Source of the DNA: a virus
IMG/VR virus record: IMGVR_UViG_3300031999_000093
Location: 1 to 37,988 of that record
DNA: 37,988 nt
Strand: one strand, 5' to 3'
Numbering within the stretch: position 1 is the stretch's first letter; each line of letters starts with the position of its first letter. This document shows, piece by piece, positions 20,549 through 27,741 of the stretch. The position numbers were made by a program, and so were the translations under genes. Under the pieces are notes generated by a model. The model was given only the letters and a program-made list of their open reading frames with translations. It was not told the DNA's origin and searched no databases.

Positions 20549-21028
20549 ATGGCAGTACAGGCGCGTCTTGACCAGGCCAACATCCCCTTCCTCCTGGAGG
20601 GCAAGCCCCTCACGGACATGGACGGGACGATCCTCCAGATCGCGGGCCGCACCGTGGTCCTCAAGCAGTACACCCTCATGTCCCAGATCGCGAGCACCGG
20701 CAAGTGGGCCCCCTGGCTCCAGGCCAACCTCGCGGGCACCACGGGGATCCAGCGTCCCCTGGGCATCTACATGGGGGAGGAGATCACCGCGGCGGCACTC
20801 GCGGCGGCCGACGTCATCAGTTGCCCGATCATGCGGGGAGGCGCCGGTGTCGTGGTGGACGAGGGCCAGCTAATCTTCGACAAGGGCGACACGGGGGCGG
20901 GAACCCCCTGCACGCTGGCCGACATCCCCACCGTGCCAACCAACCAGGCGCTCCAGGCCAGAGCGCTGCTGCACATGCTGGGGATCTTCCCCAAGAGCGT
21001 GATCGCGATTTCGGCGTACGAGACCTAA
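20549..21028 (+). CDS. Head decoration protein, lambda gpD-like (159 aa)
   Basis: AGGAGTAGTCC lies before the ATG. The central part (ANLAGTTGIQRPLGIYMGEE, ADVISCPIMRGGAGVVVDEG) fits the head decoration family: a strand that leads to PLGI, alanine-rich helix, then a strand with ..RG..V.. The order protease-scaffold-decoration-capsid is that of lambda C-Nu3-D-E. Decoration trimers stabilise the expanded capsid. Confidence 0.75.
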   Translation: MAVQARLDQANIPFLLEGKPLTDMDGTILQIAGRTVVLKQYTLMSQIASTGKWAPWLQANLAGTTGIQRPLGIYMGEEITAAALAAADVISCPIMRGGAGVVVDEGQLIFDKGDTGAGTPCTLADIPTVPTNQALQARALLHMLGIFPKSVIAISAYET

Positions 21029-21067
21029 CGTGGCGAATCCTGAGAACACCACGAACGACAGAGGAGA

Positions 21068-22282
21068 ATGAACATGGCAACCCCCGTTCCGATGGACCTT
21101 TTCAACCGCTACGCGGTCAACATGTTCGACGAGAAGCAGGTCATGCAGACCGAGACCGTCGGACAGTGCTTCTTCGGCAACCCCGCAAGCGGCGGGCGCA
21201 GCGTCTATTCGCCCGATGCCAATGTCGTGGAGATCGAGATCAAGCGCGCAGGCCGGCGCACCGCGGCGCTCATCCCCCGCGGCACGATCAGCCAGCCCCT
21301 ATCCGGCCACCTGGACATGTCCACCGAGAAGGGTACGACCTTCTCGCGCAAGTATCCGCTGTCCCAGGAGCAGGGCAACATCTCAAGCGACCAGCTCAGC
21401 CAGCGCCTCATCGGGCAGAACGCCTACGCGGGGATCACGCGGCTGGAGGTCATGCGCTCACTCGCCATGGAGTACCACCTGGAGAACATCAACCGGCACG
21501 TGCGCCTGTTCGAGCGCCTCGCATGGACCTCGCTCCTCACGGGGAAGATGCCCGCGATCCTGGCGACGACGAACGCGGACCTGATCTACGACTTCCGGAG
21601 GAACGCCGCCAACACGATCACCCCGACGCACGGCTGGGGCAACGCCGCGGGCTACCCGCTCACGGACATCGACCACGCCTGCGATCACATCCGGGAGAAC
21701 GGCAAGATGCGCGCGGATGGCGTGTTCGTGGGGGCCACCACCCTCACCTACTTCCTGGTGAACGCGCAGGTCAACGCGTACTACCTCAACCGGCCCTTCA
21801 TGGACCAGACGCGCGTCGGTCCGGGCAGCGATTACCCCCCGTGGGCGCGGCGCCTCGAGGCAGCGGGTGCGATCATCTACGGCAAGATCCGCACGCCGGC
21901 CGGACGCGACCTCATCGTGTTCAGCTACGACGCGAGCTACACCAACGAATCGAGCGTGGACACCAAGTTCATGCCCGACGACGAGGCCTTCGTGTTCGCC
22001 TCGGGCGCCCGCTGCGACCGCTACTTCGGGCCCCCGGACACCCTGCCCATGATCCCGCAGCGGGCGCAGTGGTACATGGAGACCTTCGGCTTCAACCCGA
22101 TGGTGCCGCCCCTGCCGCAGAACATCCTGGGGGCGGTCGTCGAGCCCGCCATGTTCTACGTGGACGCCTTCCCCAACGAGAGCCACACCGTGGTGACGCT
22201 GCGCACGCAGAGCGCGCCGATCTTCGCCACGACCATGACCGACGCCTTCGTGGAGCTCAAGGCCGTCGGCAACGCGAGCTGA
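21068..22282 (+). CDS. Major capsid protein, lambda gpE family (404 aa)
   Basis: GAGGAG is 3 bp before ATG 21068 and 9 bp before ATG 21074, so MATPVPMDLFNRYAV could be the used start. The body fits the E family: VEIEIKRAGRRTAALIPRGT near residue 60, GITRLEVMRSLAMEYHLENI near 120, and the C-terminal ..NPMVPPLPQN, then FPNESHTVVTLRTQSAPIF. E-family capsids have the HK97 fold without a separate delta domain, using the scaffold instead. It is the last gene of its unit; a terminator follows at once. Confidence 0.92.
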   Translation: MNMATPVPMDLFNRYAVNMFDEKQVMQTETVGQCFFGNPASGGRSVYSPDANVVEIEIKRAGRRTAALIPRGTISQPLSGHLDMSTEKGTTFSRKYPLSQEQGNISSDQLSQRLIGQNAYAGITRLEVMRSLAMEYHLENINRHVRLFERLAWTSLLTGKMPAILATTNADLIYDFRRNAANTITPTHGWGNAAGYPLTDIDHACDHIRENGKMRADGVFVGATTLTYFLVNAQVNAYYLNRPFMDQTRVGPGSDYPPWARRLEAAGAIIYGKIRTPAGRDLIVFSYDASYTNESSVDTKFMPDDEAFVFASGARCDRYFGPPDTLPMIPQRAQWYMETFGFNPMVPPLPQNILGAVVEPAMFYVDAFPNESHTVVTLRTQSAPIFATTMTDAFVELKAVGNAS

Positions 22283-22287
22283 GAATG

Positions 22288-22310
22288 AGGCCCCCGAAAG
22301 GGGGCCTTTG
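22288..22310 (+). terminator. Intrinsic terminator after the capsid gene
   Basis: AGGCCCCC-GAAA-GGGGGCCT is an 8-bp perfect GC stem with a stable GNRA tetraloop, followed by TTGG. The U tract is short (TTT overall), so termination may be partial, letting the tail genes be transcribed at a lower level than capsid. Confidence 0.75.
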
Positions 22311-22326
22311 GTGAGAGGAGAGTGAC

Positions 22327-22962
22327 ATGAGCAAGATCTTCAGGTGGCTGGGACCGGGAACTCTCACGGATTTCATCGGCAAGCCTCCGCGGGCAGTTGA
22401 GCATATGGGGCGGCGAGACGACGGGCGCGGCAAGGTGATCGAGGGCGATATCGTGCGCGAGTCCACCGTCGATCCCGCGAAACTCGACGCCTGGGTGAAG
22501 ACCGGCACGGCCGAGTACATCAACCTCGCGGAGAAAGTCGTCGACAAGCTCGGCGGTTCCAAGCAGAGCGATGAAAGCAAGAAGGAATCAGAGCGCCTGC
22601 AAGCTATTGCCGACCAAGCGGCTGCCTCTGCGCGCCTCACCATCCTGAGCGAGATCCGCAAGACCATGGCCTCCCCGCTGTTCACGCAGCTCGAACGCGA
22701 AGATGCCGAGAAGGGGATCCTCGATATCCCCGCCGAGAAACTCACCTACGCCCTTGAGGCCACCAAACGGGAACTGGACCGCCGACAGAAGGCCGCCGGG
22801 CGAAAGACTCGCGGGTCCGGCCTCGCGGATCCCGCTACCCCCCTCGAAGGCGCAGGTCCCAAGGCCGCCGATGGTGACGCCATGATTGCCGACGGCAAGG
22901 CCGACGCGGCGAAGGACGGAGGCGATTCCAGCGACGCCGGGAAGGGCGAGGCCGGGAAATGA
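22327..22962 (+). CDS. Phage protein of unknown function after capsid (211 aa)
   Basis: GAGGAGAG precedes the ATG. Residues 1-95 form a compact domain (SKIFRWLGPGTLTDFIGKPP, TAEYINLAEKVVDKLGG). Residues 95-160 are a charged helix region (SARLTILSEIRKTMASPLF, TYALEATKRELDRRQ). The end is a Gly/Ala/Asp/Lys-rich low-complexity tail. It starts the neck/tail unit. It is likely a virion or assembly protein by place; no known family is recognised. Confidence 0.6.
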   Translation: MSKIFRWLGPGTLTDFIGKPPRAVEHMGRRDDGRGKVIEGDIVRESTVDPAKLDAWVKTGTAEYINLAEKVVDKLGGSKQSDESKKESERLQAIADQAAASARLTILSEIRKTMASPLFTQLEREDAEKGILDIPAEKLTYALEATKRELDRRQKAAGRKTRGSGLADPATPLEGAGPKAADGDAMIADGKADAAKDGGDSSDAGKGEAGK

Positions 22963-23117
22963 AACTCCCGCCCGGTGTGACCTTCCACTGGCAGGCGCGC
23001 ATCTATGTCGAAGGGGATGAGATTCCGCCCGAACTGGAAGCCAAGCTCCCCGGGGAGCTCCGCACCCAACCCGACGTTGCTGCCGCGCGCCCACAGGCGA
23101 AGGCCAAGGAAAAATGA
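22959..23117 (+). CDS. Small phage protein, unknown (52 aa)
   Basis: ATG overlaps the previous stop (ATGA at 22959) and the stop overlaps the next ATG (23114). The peptide starts KLPPGVTFHWQARIYVEGDE and ends in a basic K/A tail. The Val-Glu-Gly-Asp-Glu-Ile phrase and two-sided coupling make it a real small gene. It is too short for usual gene finders. Function unknown. Confidence 0.6.
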   Translation: MKLPPGVTFHWQARIYVEGDEIPPELEAKLPGELRTQPDVAAARPQAKAKEK

Positions 23118-23509
23118 CCCCAATGCGCCAGACCATCGAAGCCGATCAGTCCGACACCCTGGAAGGGGAGTTCGCGAGCAAGACTTCTGCTGGCGCGGGC
23201 CTTACCACCCTAGTCGCCCCCGATGGCGCCGTCCAATCCGGACTGAAGGCTTTGATCCTCTACGACTACCGGCGGGTCAATCCCGAAACAGGCGAGCCCG
23301 TTGTCGTCCATGAGCCCGTAATCGTGCTGCGCCGCTCCTCCCTCACGCGCGTACCCCTGGCTGGCGAGAAATGGGAGATCCGCTTCCCGATCTCCCCGCG
23401 CGCAGGAGCCCCTATTGCCTCGTTCCTCCTTGACGGTAAACGCGCCCCCGAAGGCGGGGAAACCATCGGCTTCATCCGGCTGTACCCCGTGAAGGTAGGC
23501 CAGTCGTGA
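23114..23509 (+). CDS. Head-tail connector-like protein, putative (131 aa)
   Basis: Beta-rich: KALILYDYRRVNPETGEPVV, VIVLRRSSLTRVPLAGEKWE, IRFPISPRAGAPIASFLLDG, then IGFIRLYPVKV. This strand order with W..RFP and a late P..G.I..L resembles the small beta-barrel joining proteins (FII-like). Its place between capsid and tail terminator genes agrees. It overlaps both neighbours. The family is not certain. Confidence 0.55.
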   Translation: MTPMRQTIEADQSDTLEGEFASKTSAGAGLTTLVAPDGAVQSGLKALILYDYRRVNPETGEPVVVHEPVIVLRRSSLTRVPLAGEKWEIRFPISPRAGAPIASFLLDGKRAPEGGETIGFIRLYPVKVGQS

Positions 23510-23652
23510 GCGCCACCGAGAAGGCGAAAGCCGCATTCGACCTCTTCGAAAAGATCGTCGCGGAGCGAATTGCAGTCGGCGACGATGAAGCCCATGCCCG
23601 CCGGGTCGCCCACGCGCAGGCCGTATCCAGCATCTACGGGGGCCAGTCGTGA
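23506..23652 (+). CDS. Small helical phage protein (48 aa)
   Basis: GTG 23506 overlaps the previous stop (GTGA) and the stop shares a base with the next ATG (TGATG). The peptide is one or two helices: SATEKAKAAFDLFEKIVAER, then AHARRVAHAQAVSSIYGGQS. The ORF fills the gap exactly between two coupled genes. Function unknown. Confidence 0.55.
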   Translation: MSATEKAKAAFDLFEKIVAERIAVGDDEAHARRVAHAQAVSSIYGGQS

Positions 23653-24296
23653 TGAAGTTCCGCACCGCCAAGACTGCACTCATCACCATCCTGGGAACCG
23701 CCGCCGCGGGTCGCTACACCGTCGAGGGCTACGAGGGGCAGTCACTATCCGCAGATCAGGTCCTGAACAGCCTCCGCCGCGTCACGGTGTACTACGCAAA
23801 CGGCGAGTTTGGAGAGGGCACCGGGTGGATCCAGGGACCGTTTCCCCATGACGTAAAGTTGCGCGTGGAGTTCCTGCTCGCGGCCGATGCGCGCGCGGAC
23901 CTCACGGTGTTGGACAATCCAGCGGCCACCGCTCTCCAGAGGCAGGCCGCGCTTGCCGCGTCCCTCGAGGCCGCCGAGCGCGCGGACCTCCTGGCGGATG
24001 AGCTCATCGACATCCTGTGGAACATCCTCATGGACCCGCGAAACATCGATCTCGGGCTCACCGTGGGGACCATCGCCAACCGGCGCGTCCCGAGCATCCG
24101 CAAGGACACCGCCCAGCGCCAGGGCGAGCTCGTGATCCTCTCGGGGTCGCTTGACTACACCTTCGCCGTCACCGAGGTGCCCACGGGCGAGACGGGTGTG
24201 GCGGGTGCGGCAATCGACCTCACGCAGACTCAGACCGCGGACATCTCAGGTGCCACGACAGACAGCGCCAAGCAGGGCGCGAAGGCAGGTACGTAA
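23652..24296 (+). CDS. Tail completion protein, Mu gp37-like by position (214 aa)
   Basis: ATG 23652 is favoured by TGATG coupling. A FRTAKTALITILGTAAAGRY start, the phrase RRVTVYYANGEFGEGTGWIQGPFPHDVKLRVEFLLAADAR (cited in parts: VTVYYANGEFGEG; HDVKLRVEFLLAA) and a long Ala-rich helix are found. It precedes the sheath gene by one small gene, as gp37 does in Mu. It would close the tail end or join it to the neck. Sequence family not confirmed. Confidence 0.55.
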   Translation: MKFRTAKTALITILGTAAAGRYTVEGYEGQSLSADQVLNSLRRVTVYYANGEFGEGTGWIQGPFPHDVKLRVEFLLAADARADLTVLDNPAATALQRQAALAASLEAAERADLLADELIDILWNILMDPRNIDLGLTVGTIANRRVPSIRKDTAQRQGELVILSGSLDYTFAVTEVPTGETGVAGAAIDLTQTQTADISGATTDSAKQGAKAGT

Positions 24297-24584
24297 ATGC
24301 AGAAACCCACCATCGGACGAATCGTCCATTATGTTCTCGCCAATGGCGAGCACCGGCCAGCGATCATCGTCCGGGTGTGGCCCGGCGAGTACGGGAACGA
24401 TGAAGTCAAGGACGGCATCAACGTCCAAGTTTTCCTTGACGGCGGGAATGATACCGACGCCGCTCTTGGAATGGGATACACGACGATGGACGAGCGTGAG
24501 CGCGGAACCGCATGGCGAACGTCTGTACGCTATTCCGGGGAAAGCGTTCCGGGTTCCTGGCACTGGCCCGAGAGGGAGGAATAA
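24297..24584 (+). CDS. Small tail-module protein, Mu gp38-like by position (95 aa)
   Basis: Starts at the base after the previous stop. The sequence MQKPTIGRIVHYVLANGEHR, then PAIIVRVWPG and VNVQVFLDGGND form a compact SH3-like strand set seen in small phage proteins, followed by SVRYSGESVPGSWHWPEREE. The ..GSWHWPE end is common in such proteins. Located just before the tail sheath. Function unknown. Confidence 0.65.
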   Translation: MQKPTIGRIVHYVLANGEHRPAIIVRVWPGEYGNDEVKDGINVQVFLDGGNDTDAALGMGYTTMDERERGTAWRTSVRYSGESVPGSWHWPEREE

Positions 24585-24587
24585 ACC

Positions 24588-26198
24588 ATGCCTATCTTGG
24601 ATTCGAGTCTCGCGGTAGCCGTGGGCGCTGGCGTTCAGAACGTGGTGCTCCAGCCGGCGGCAGGGGTCCTCGGCCGCAACCTCGTGGTCATCGGCACCTA
24701 CAACCCGGCGCTCAACGGAACGATCACCGACAACGTGCCGCAGCTCGTAGCGAACGATGCGCAGGCTGGGGTTCTCTCCGGCGCGGGCTACATGATCCAC
24801 CGCCTCGTGAAGGCCGCTCAGGCCGGTCACAAGGGCGTGGTCCCCGTCTGGGTCATCCCGCAGCAGGAAGTGGCGGGAGCCGCGGCAACCTCTTCGACCT
24901 TCGCGATCACCGGCCCGGCATCGGCCTCCGGGGTATTCGCCGCATACGTGGCAGGCATCCGCTACGCGATCTCCGTGGCATCGAGCGACAGTGCGGCCAC
25001 GATCGGGACGGCACTCGCCGCGGCAATCAACGCCGATCCCACCTGCCCCTGCACGGCCGCCGGCACCGCATCGGTCTCCCTGACCTCCAAGAGCAAGGGC
25101 CTCTGGGGCAACTACATCAAACCCGCGATGAACATCCTCCCGGGCGATGCGCTCCCCGCGGGCGTCGGGTGCACGGTCACCGCCCTCAGCGGCGGAACGG
25201 GCGTCCCGGTTCTCGCGAACGCCTTGAACGGCCTCGGGACGGGCACAGCGAAAAACACGCTCCCCAACGGCCAGCAGGCGACGGCCATCGTGTGCGGATA
25301 CTCGGCGCAGGCTGCGACTCTCGATCAGACCTCCGAGACGGCGATCGCCGGCTACAACGGCCTGGGAAACGCCTCGCCCCCCGACGGCTGCTACGACCAC
25401 CTCGTGGCCAAACCCCTGCGCTGGCTCTGGGGCGATACCACGACGGGAGCGAGTGTGCCCTCGGCGGCCCTCAGCTTCGCACTCACGAACATGCAGGACC
25501 GGGGCGGCGGGGTCATCGGAGTCCCGGGCTCCAACACTCACCCCTCGGAGATCGCGGCGCAGGCCCTGGGCTACATGGAGCGGGTCAACGCCTACCGGGC
25601 CGAGGAGAACTACGTCGGGGTCGTGCTCGAGGGCGTGGATCCGGGCTACGCGGCAAACCAGGCCGGCACCCGCTGGACGAATGACTACACGCAGCGCGAC
25701 GTGGCGGTCAAGGGCGGCATCACCCCCACGCTGTGCGTCGGCGGCTACGTGACCCTGCAGAACGTCGTGACCTTCTACTCGGTCAACACGGGGGTCCCCT
25801 CGACGTCGAACGCCTACCGGAGCATGAGGAACATCTCGATCGTGCAGAACATGCTCGCCGCGGAGATGGCCAACTTCAAGGGCCCGAAGTGGGTGGGCTT
25901 CACGATCGTGAGCGACACGAACAACGTCACCGACCCCACGAGCAAGGCGAAGGCAAGGGACGTCGATTCCATCAAGGATGACCTGGTCGCCCTCATCAAG
26001 AGCTTCGCCAGCCGTGCCTGGATCTACGACCCGGCGTTCTCCATCGCGGCGCTCGCGGTGGCCGGCGCGGTGACCGTGCGCACGGGCGGAGACGGGTTCC
26101 TGGCGACAATCCCCGTGATCCTCTCGGGAGAGGGCAACATCATCGACGTGACGAACAACATCGACACCTCGATCGCCATCCTCTCGATCGGCAGGTAA
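24588..26198 (+). CDS. Tail sheath protein, Mu gpL-like (536 aa)
   Basis: Length and features fit contractile sheath proteins: an N-terminal beta region (VGRNLVVIGTYNPAL-type), the GAGYMIHRLVKAAQAGHKGV segment, a long Ala/Gly/Thr-rich variable domain (about 90-250), then the conserved C-terminal sheath domain with AYRSMRNISIVQNMLAAEMA and the final IPVILSGEGNIIDVTNNIDT. The C-terminal region forms the hand-shake mesh of the sheath. It contracts to drive the tube through the cell envelope. Good RBS (GAGGGAGG). Confidence 0.88.
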   Translation: MPILDSSLAVAVGAGVQNVVLQPAAGVLGRNLVVIGTYNPALNGTITDNVPQLVANDAQAGVLSGAGYMIHRLVKAAQAGHKGVVPVWVIPQQEVAGAAATSSTFAITGPASASGVFAAYVAGIRYAISVASSDSAATIGTALAAAINADPTCPCTAAGTASVSLTSKSKGLWGNYIKPAMNILPGDALPAGVGCTVTALSGGTGVPVLANALNGLGTGTAKNTLPNGQQATAIVCGYSAQAATLDQTSETAIAGYNGLGNASPPDGCYDHLVAKPLRWLWGDTTTGASVPSAALSFALTNMQDRGGGVIGVPGSNTHPSEIAAQALGYMERVNAYRAEENYVGVVLEGVDPGYAANQAGTRWTNDYTQRDVAVKGGITPTLCVGGYVTLQNVVTFYSVNTGVPSTSNAYRSMRNISIVQNMLAAEMANFKGPKWVGFTIVSDTNNVTDPTSKAKARDVDSIKDDLVALIKSFASRAWIYDPAFSIAALAVAGAVTVRTGGDGFLATIPVILSGEGNIIDVTNNIDTSIAILSIGR

Positions 26199-26210
26199 AG
26201 GAGTGAAGCG

Positions 26211-26290
26211 ATGCCTGACTCCATAGCACTCCTGATTCTTAAGGAGAGATCAAAATGGCTGACTCCATAAGGAGAGATCAAAATGGCTGA
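26211..26290 (+). repeat. Duplicated ribosome-binding site and start of the tube gene, with mini-ORFs
   Basis: A 23-bp stretch containing AAGGAGAGATCAAAATGGCT is present at 26240-26262 and again at 26268-26290, 28 bp apart. The second copy starts the tube gene at 26283; the first starts a 10-codon ORF (MADSIRRDQNG) that ends inside the second. ATG 26211 starts another short ORF (MPDSIALLILKERSKWLTP). A tandem duplication of the initiation region, with GACTCCATA at 26217 hinting at an older copy. Confidence 0.8.
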
Positions 26291-26669
26291 TGTAACCCTT
26301 TCGAAGACGTATGCCGATGGCACGGTCCTCAAGGCGACCGGCTTCATCGACATCGAGAGCTGGGAGAGCGAGAGCAACAAGATGACCCTCTCCATGTTCC
26401 CGCGAGACAACAAGTGGGAGACCTTCGCCGGCACGGCACTCGATACGCACGGGACGCTTCGAAAGATCGCGATCAACGGCGTCACCTACCGCGCACTCGC
26501 CGAGATCAACGTCACCCTCCAGCCCAGCGAGTACAAGAACGAGGCACAGCCCACGACCGGCGGGAACACGCGCAAGATGACCAAACAGGTGCGCAGCGCG
26601 GGAGGGATCGTGATCTCGTGCAACGCCGTGGAACGTGAGGAGCTGAGGAAGATCTCGGAGGCCGTGTAA
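26283..26669 (+). CDS. Tail tube protein, Mu gpM-like (128 aa)
   Basis: The second duplicated start is used because it leads into a full protein (MADVTLSKTYADGTVLKATG). IDIESWESESNKMTLSMFPR and GVTYRALAEINVTLQPSEYK are consistent with the tube fold (short beta sheets and a loop), and the C-terminus VRSAGGIVISCNAVEREELR completes it. It follows the sheath as in Mu (L then M). The stop at 26669 is followed by an untranslated 99-bp gap with no clear signals. Confidence 0.7.
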   Translation: MADVTLSKTYADGTVLKATGFIDIESWESESNKMTLSMFPRDNKWETFAGTALDTHGTLRKIAINGVTYRALAEINVTLQPSEYKNEAQPTTGGNTRKMTKQVRSAGGIVISCNAVEREELRKISEAV

Positions 26670-26768
26670 AAACGAGGCCAGCGGTCGTTTCAGTTTACGG
26701 CGGTCCGGCAGGGCTTCCGGGAGACAAGGACACTGGCCGATTTATTTCAAGGTGAGAGGAGAACGGTG

Positions 26769-27209
26769 ATGGCGTGGAATATCAAAAAACCCGACTACAA
26801 GCTGGGCGACGAGGCGGCTCGCGCGCAGGTGAGCATGATCCTCGATCACTATCAGATCGACATCGAGGGAATCCCCGATCGCAAGCAGAAAGCCGTGAAC
26901 GAGGCGGCGCTGGAGAAACTCGTCACCTTCATCCGACAAGGCATGATCGAGGTACAGGAATCTCCGTTCAAAATCGTGCAGCACCTGAAGACCCCTCCCG
27001 AGGGCAACACGAACCCGAACATCGAGTACGCGGAGCTGCGCGGGGAGAACAAGGTCGCCATGGATGCGCACAGTGCGGATGAGATCTACGCGCGCATCTA
27101 CGATCTCATGGGTTCGCTCTCGGGACTCGGCGCCGCCGCGTTCGACAAGATTTCGGGAGCGGACCTTTCGGCAGTGGAGTGCCTGGGCCTGCTTTTTCTC
27201 TCGGTGTAG
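26769..27209 (+). CDS. Tail assembly chaperone, Mu gp41-like (146 aa)
   Basis: ATG 26769 fits AGGAGA (26756) better than GTG 26766. MAWNIKKPDYKLGDEAARAQ leads to a mostly helical acidic protein (VNEAALEKLVTFIRQGMIEV, then DEIYARIYDLMGSLSGLGAA). Small helical chaperones with a frameshifted longer form stand between tube and tape measure in nearly all long-tailed phages. A T5 run at 27193-27197 lies 4 codons before the stop. It would bind the tape measure protein during tail assembly. Confidence 0.72.
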   Translation: MAWNIKKPDYKLGDEAARAQVSMILDHYQIDIEGIPDRKQKAVNEAALEKLVTFIRQGMIEVQESPFKIVQHLKTPPEGNTNPNIEYAELRGENKVAMDAHSADEIYARIYDLMGSLSGLGAAAFDKISGADLSAVECLGLLFLSV

Positions 27210-27340
27210 AGCGGATGCATCAGCCCATGGGCAACCTGTTCTACCGAGGCGCATCCCCAACGGAGATCGAGTCCATGGGCTACCGATCCATCATGTACTG
27301 GTCGAAATGGGTTGACCTTATGAACAAGGCGGATAGATGA
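27195..27340 (+). CDS. Probable -1 frameshift extension of the tail chaperone
   Basis: A -1 slip at the CTT-TTT-CTC codons enters an open frame (TCT CTC GGT GTA GAG CGG ATG ...) that continues as MHQPMGNLFYRGASPTEIES, then MGYRSIMYWSKWVDLMNK, to TGA at 27338-27340. Its ..P..IESMGYRSIMYWSKW.. style is typical of chaperone C-terminal parts that bind tape measure. The heptamer GCTTTTT is not a canonical XXXYYYZ; the U-rich run is similar to P2's. Separate translation from ATG 27215 is the alternative. Confidence 0.6.
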
Positions 27341-27741
27341 GCGATACTTCGTTTCATCAAAAGGAACGCAACAAAACTAAAGCGAAGGCATATCGAGAAA
27401 GGCATCCGGTTCGATATCATAAGCTGGCAAACGATACAAGGAGCAGATACAAGGCGCTGGTTTTCGATCACTACGGTCGGCAGTGCGCATGCTGTGGAGA
27501 GACGGAACCAGAGTTCCTGAGCATAGACCACATGGATGGAGGAGGCAAAAAGCATCGAAAAGTAATAGGCCAAAGTTCGAGAGAGTTTTACAAATGGCTC
27601 ATCGATAACAATTTTCCTCCAAACTTCCAGACGCTCTGCATGAATTGCAACCATGCAAAGGGTCGCAATGGTGGCGATGGGCTATGCCCCCATGAACGAG
27701 AACGACGCAGGATATTCAAAATCGCTGCGGTTGGAGGGTAA
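27337..27741 (+). CDS. HNH homing endonuclease (134 aa) inserted before the tape measure
   Basis: ATG 27337 overlaps the stop of the chaperone extension (ATGA). CACCGETEPEFLSIDHMDGG has the first CxxC and the HNH DH pair; the second block is TLCMNCNHAKGR with the second CxxC and the N..K. This is the common phage zinc HNH family. The DNA is AT-rich. The last 50 bases overlap the tape measure frame and end GGAGGGTAA, which may help restart translation. It likely cuts uninvaded tail-gene alleles. Confidence 0.85.
   Translation: MSDTSFHQKERNKTKAKAYRERHPVRYHKLANDTRSRYKALVFDHYGRQCACCGETEPEFLSIDHMDGGGKKHRKVIGQSSREFYKWLIDNNFPPNFQTLCMNCNHAKGRNGGDGLCPHERERRRIFKIAAVGG

Noticed and set aside
20704-22314. 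536-codon open frame overlapping decoration and capsid genes
   Set aside because: It is in another frame of two clear structural genes, is Arg/Gly/His/Pro-rich, and has no start signal or domain; a GC-bias shadow.
24246-25541. 431-codon minus-strand open frame over the sheath gene
   Set aside because: Shadow of the sheath; low-complexity Arg/Gly/Asp content and no initiation signal.
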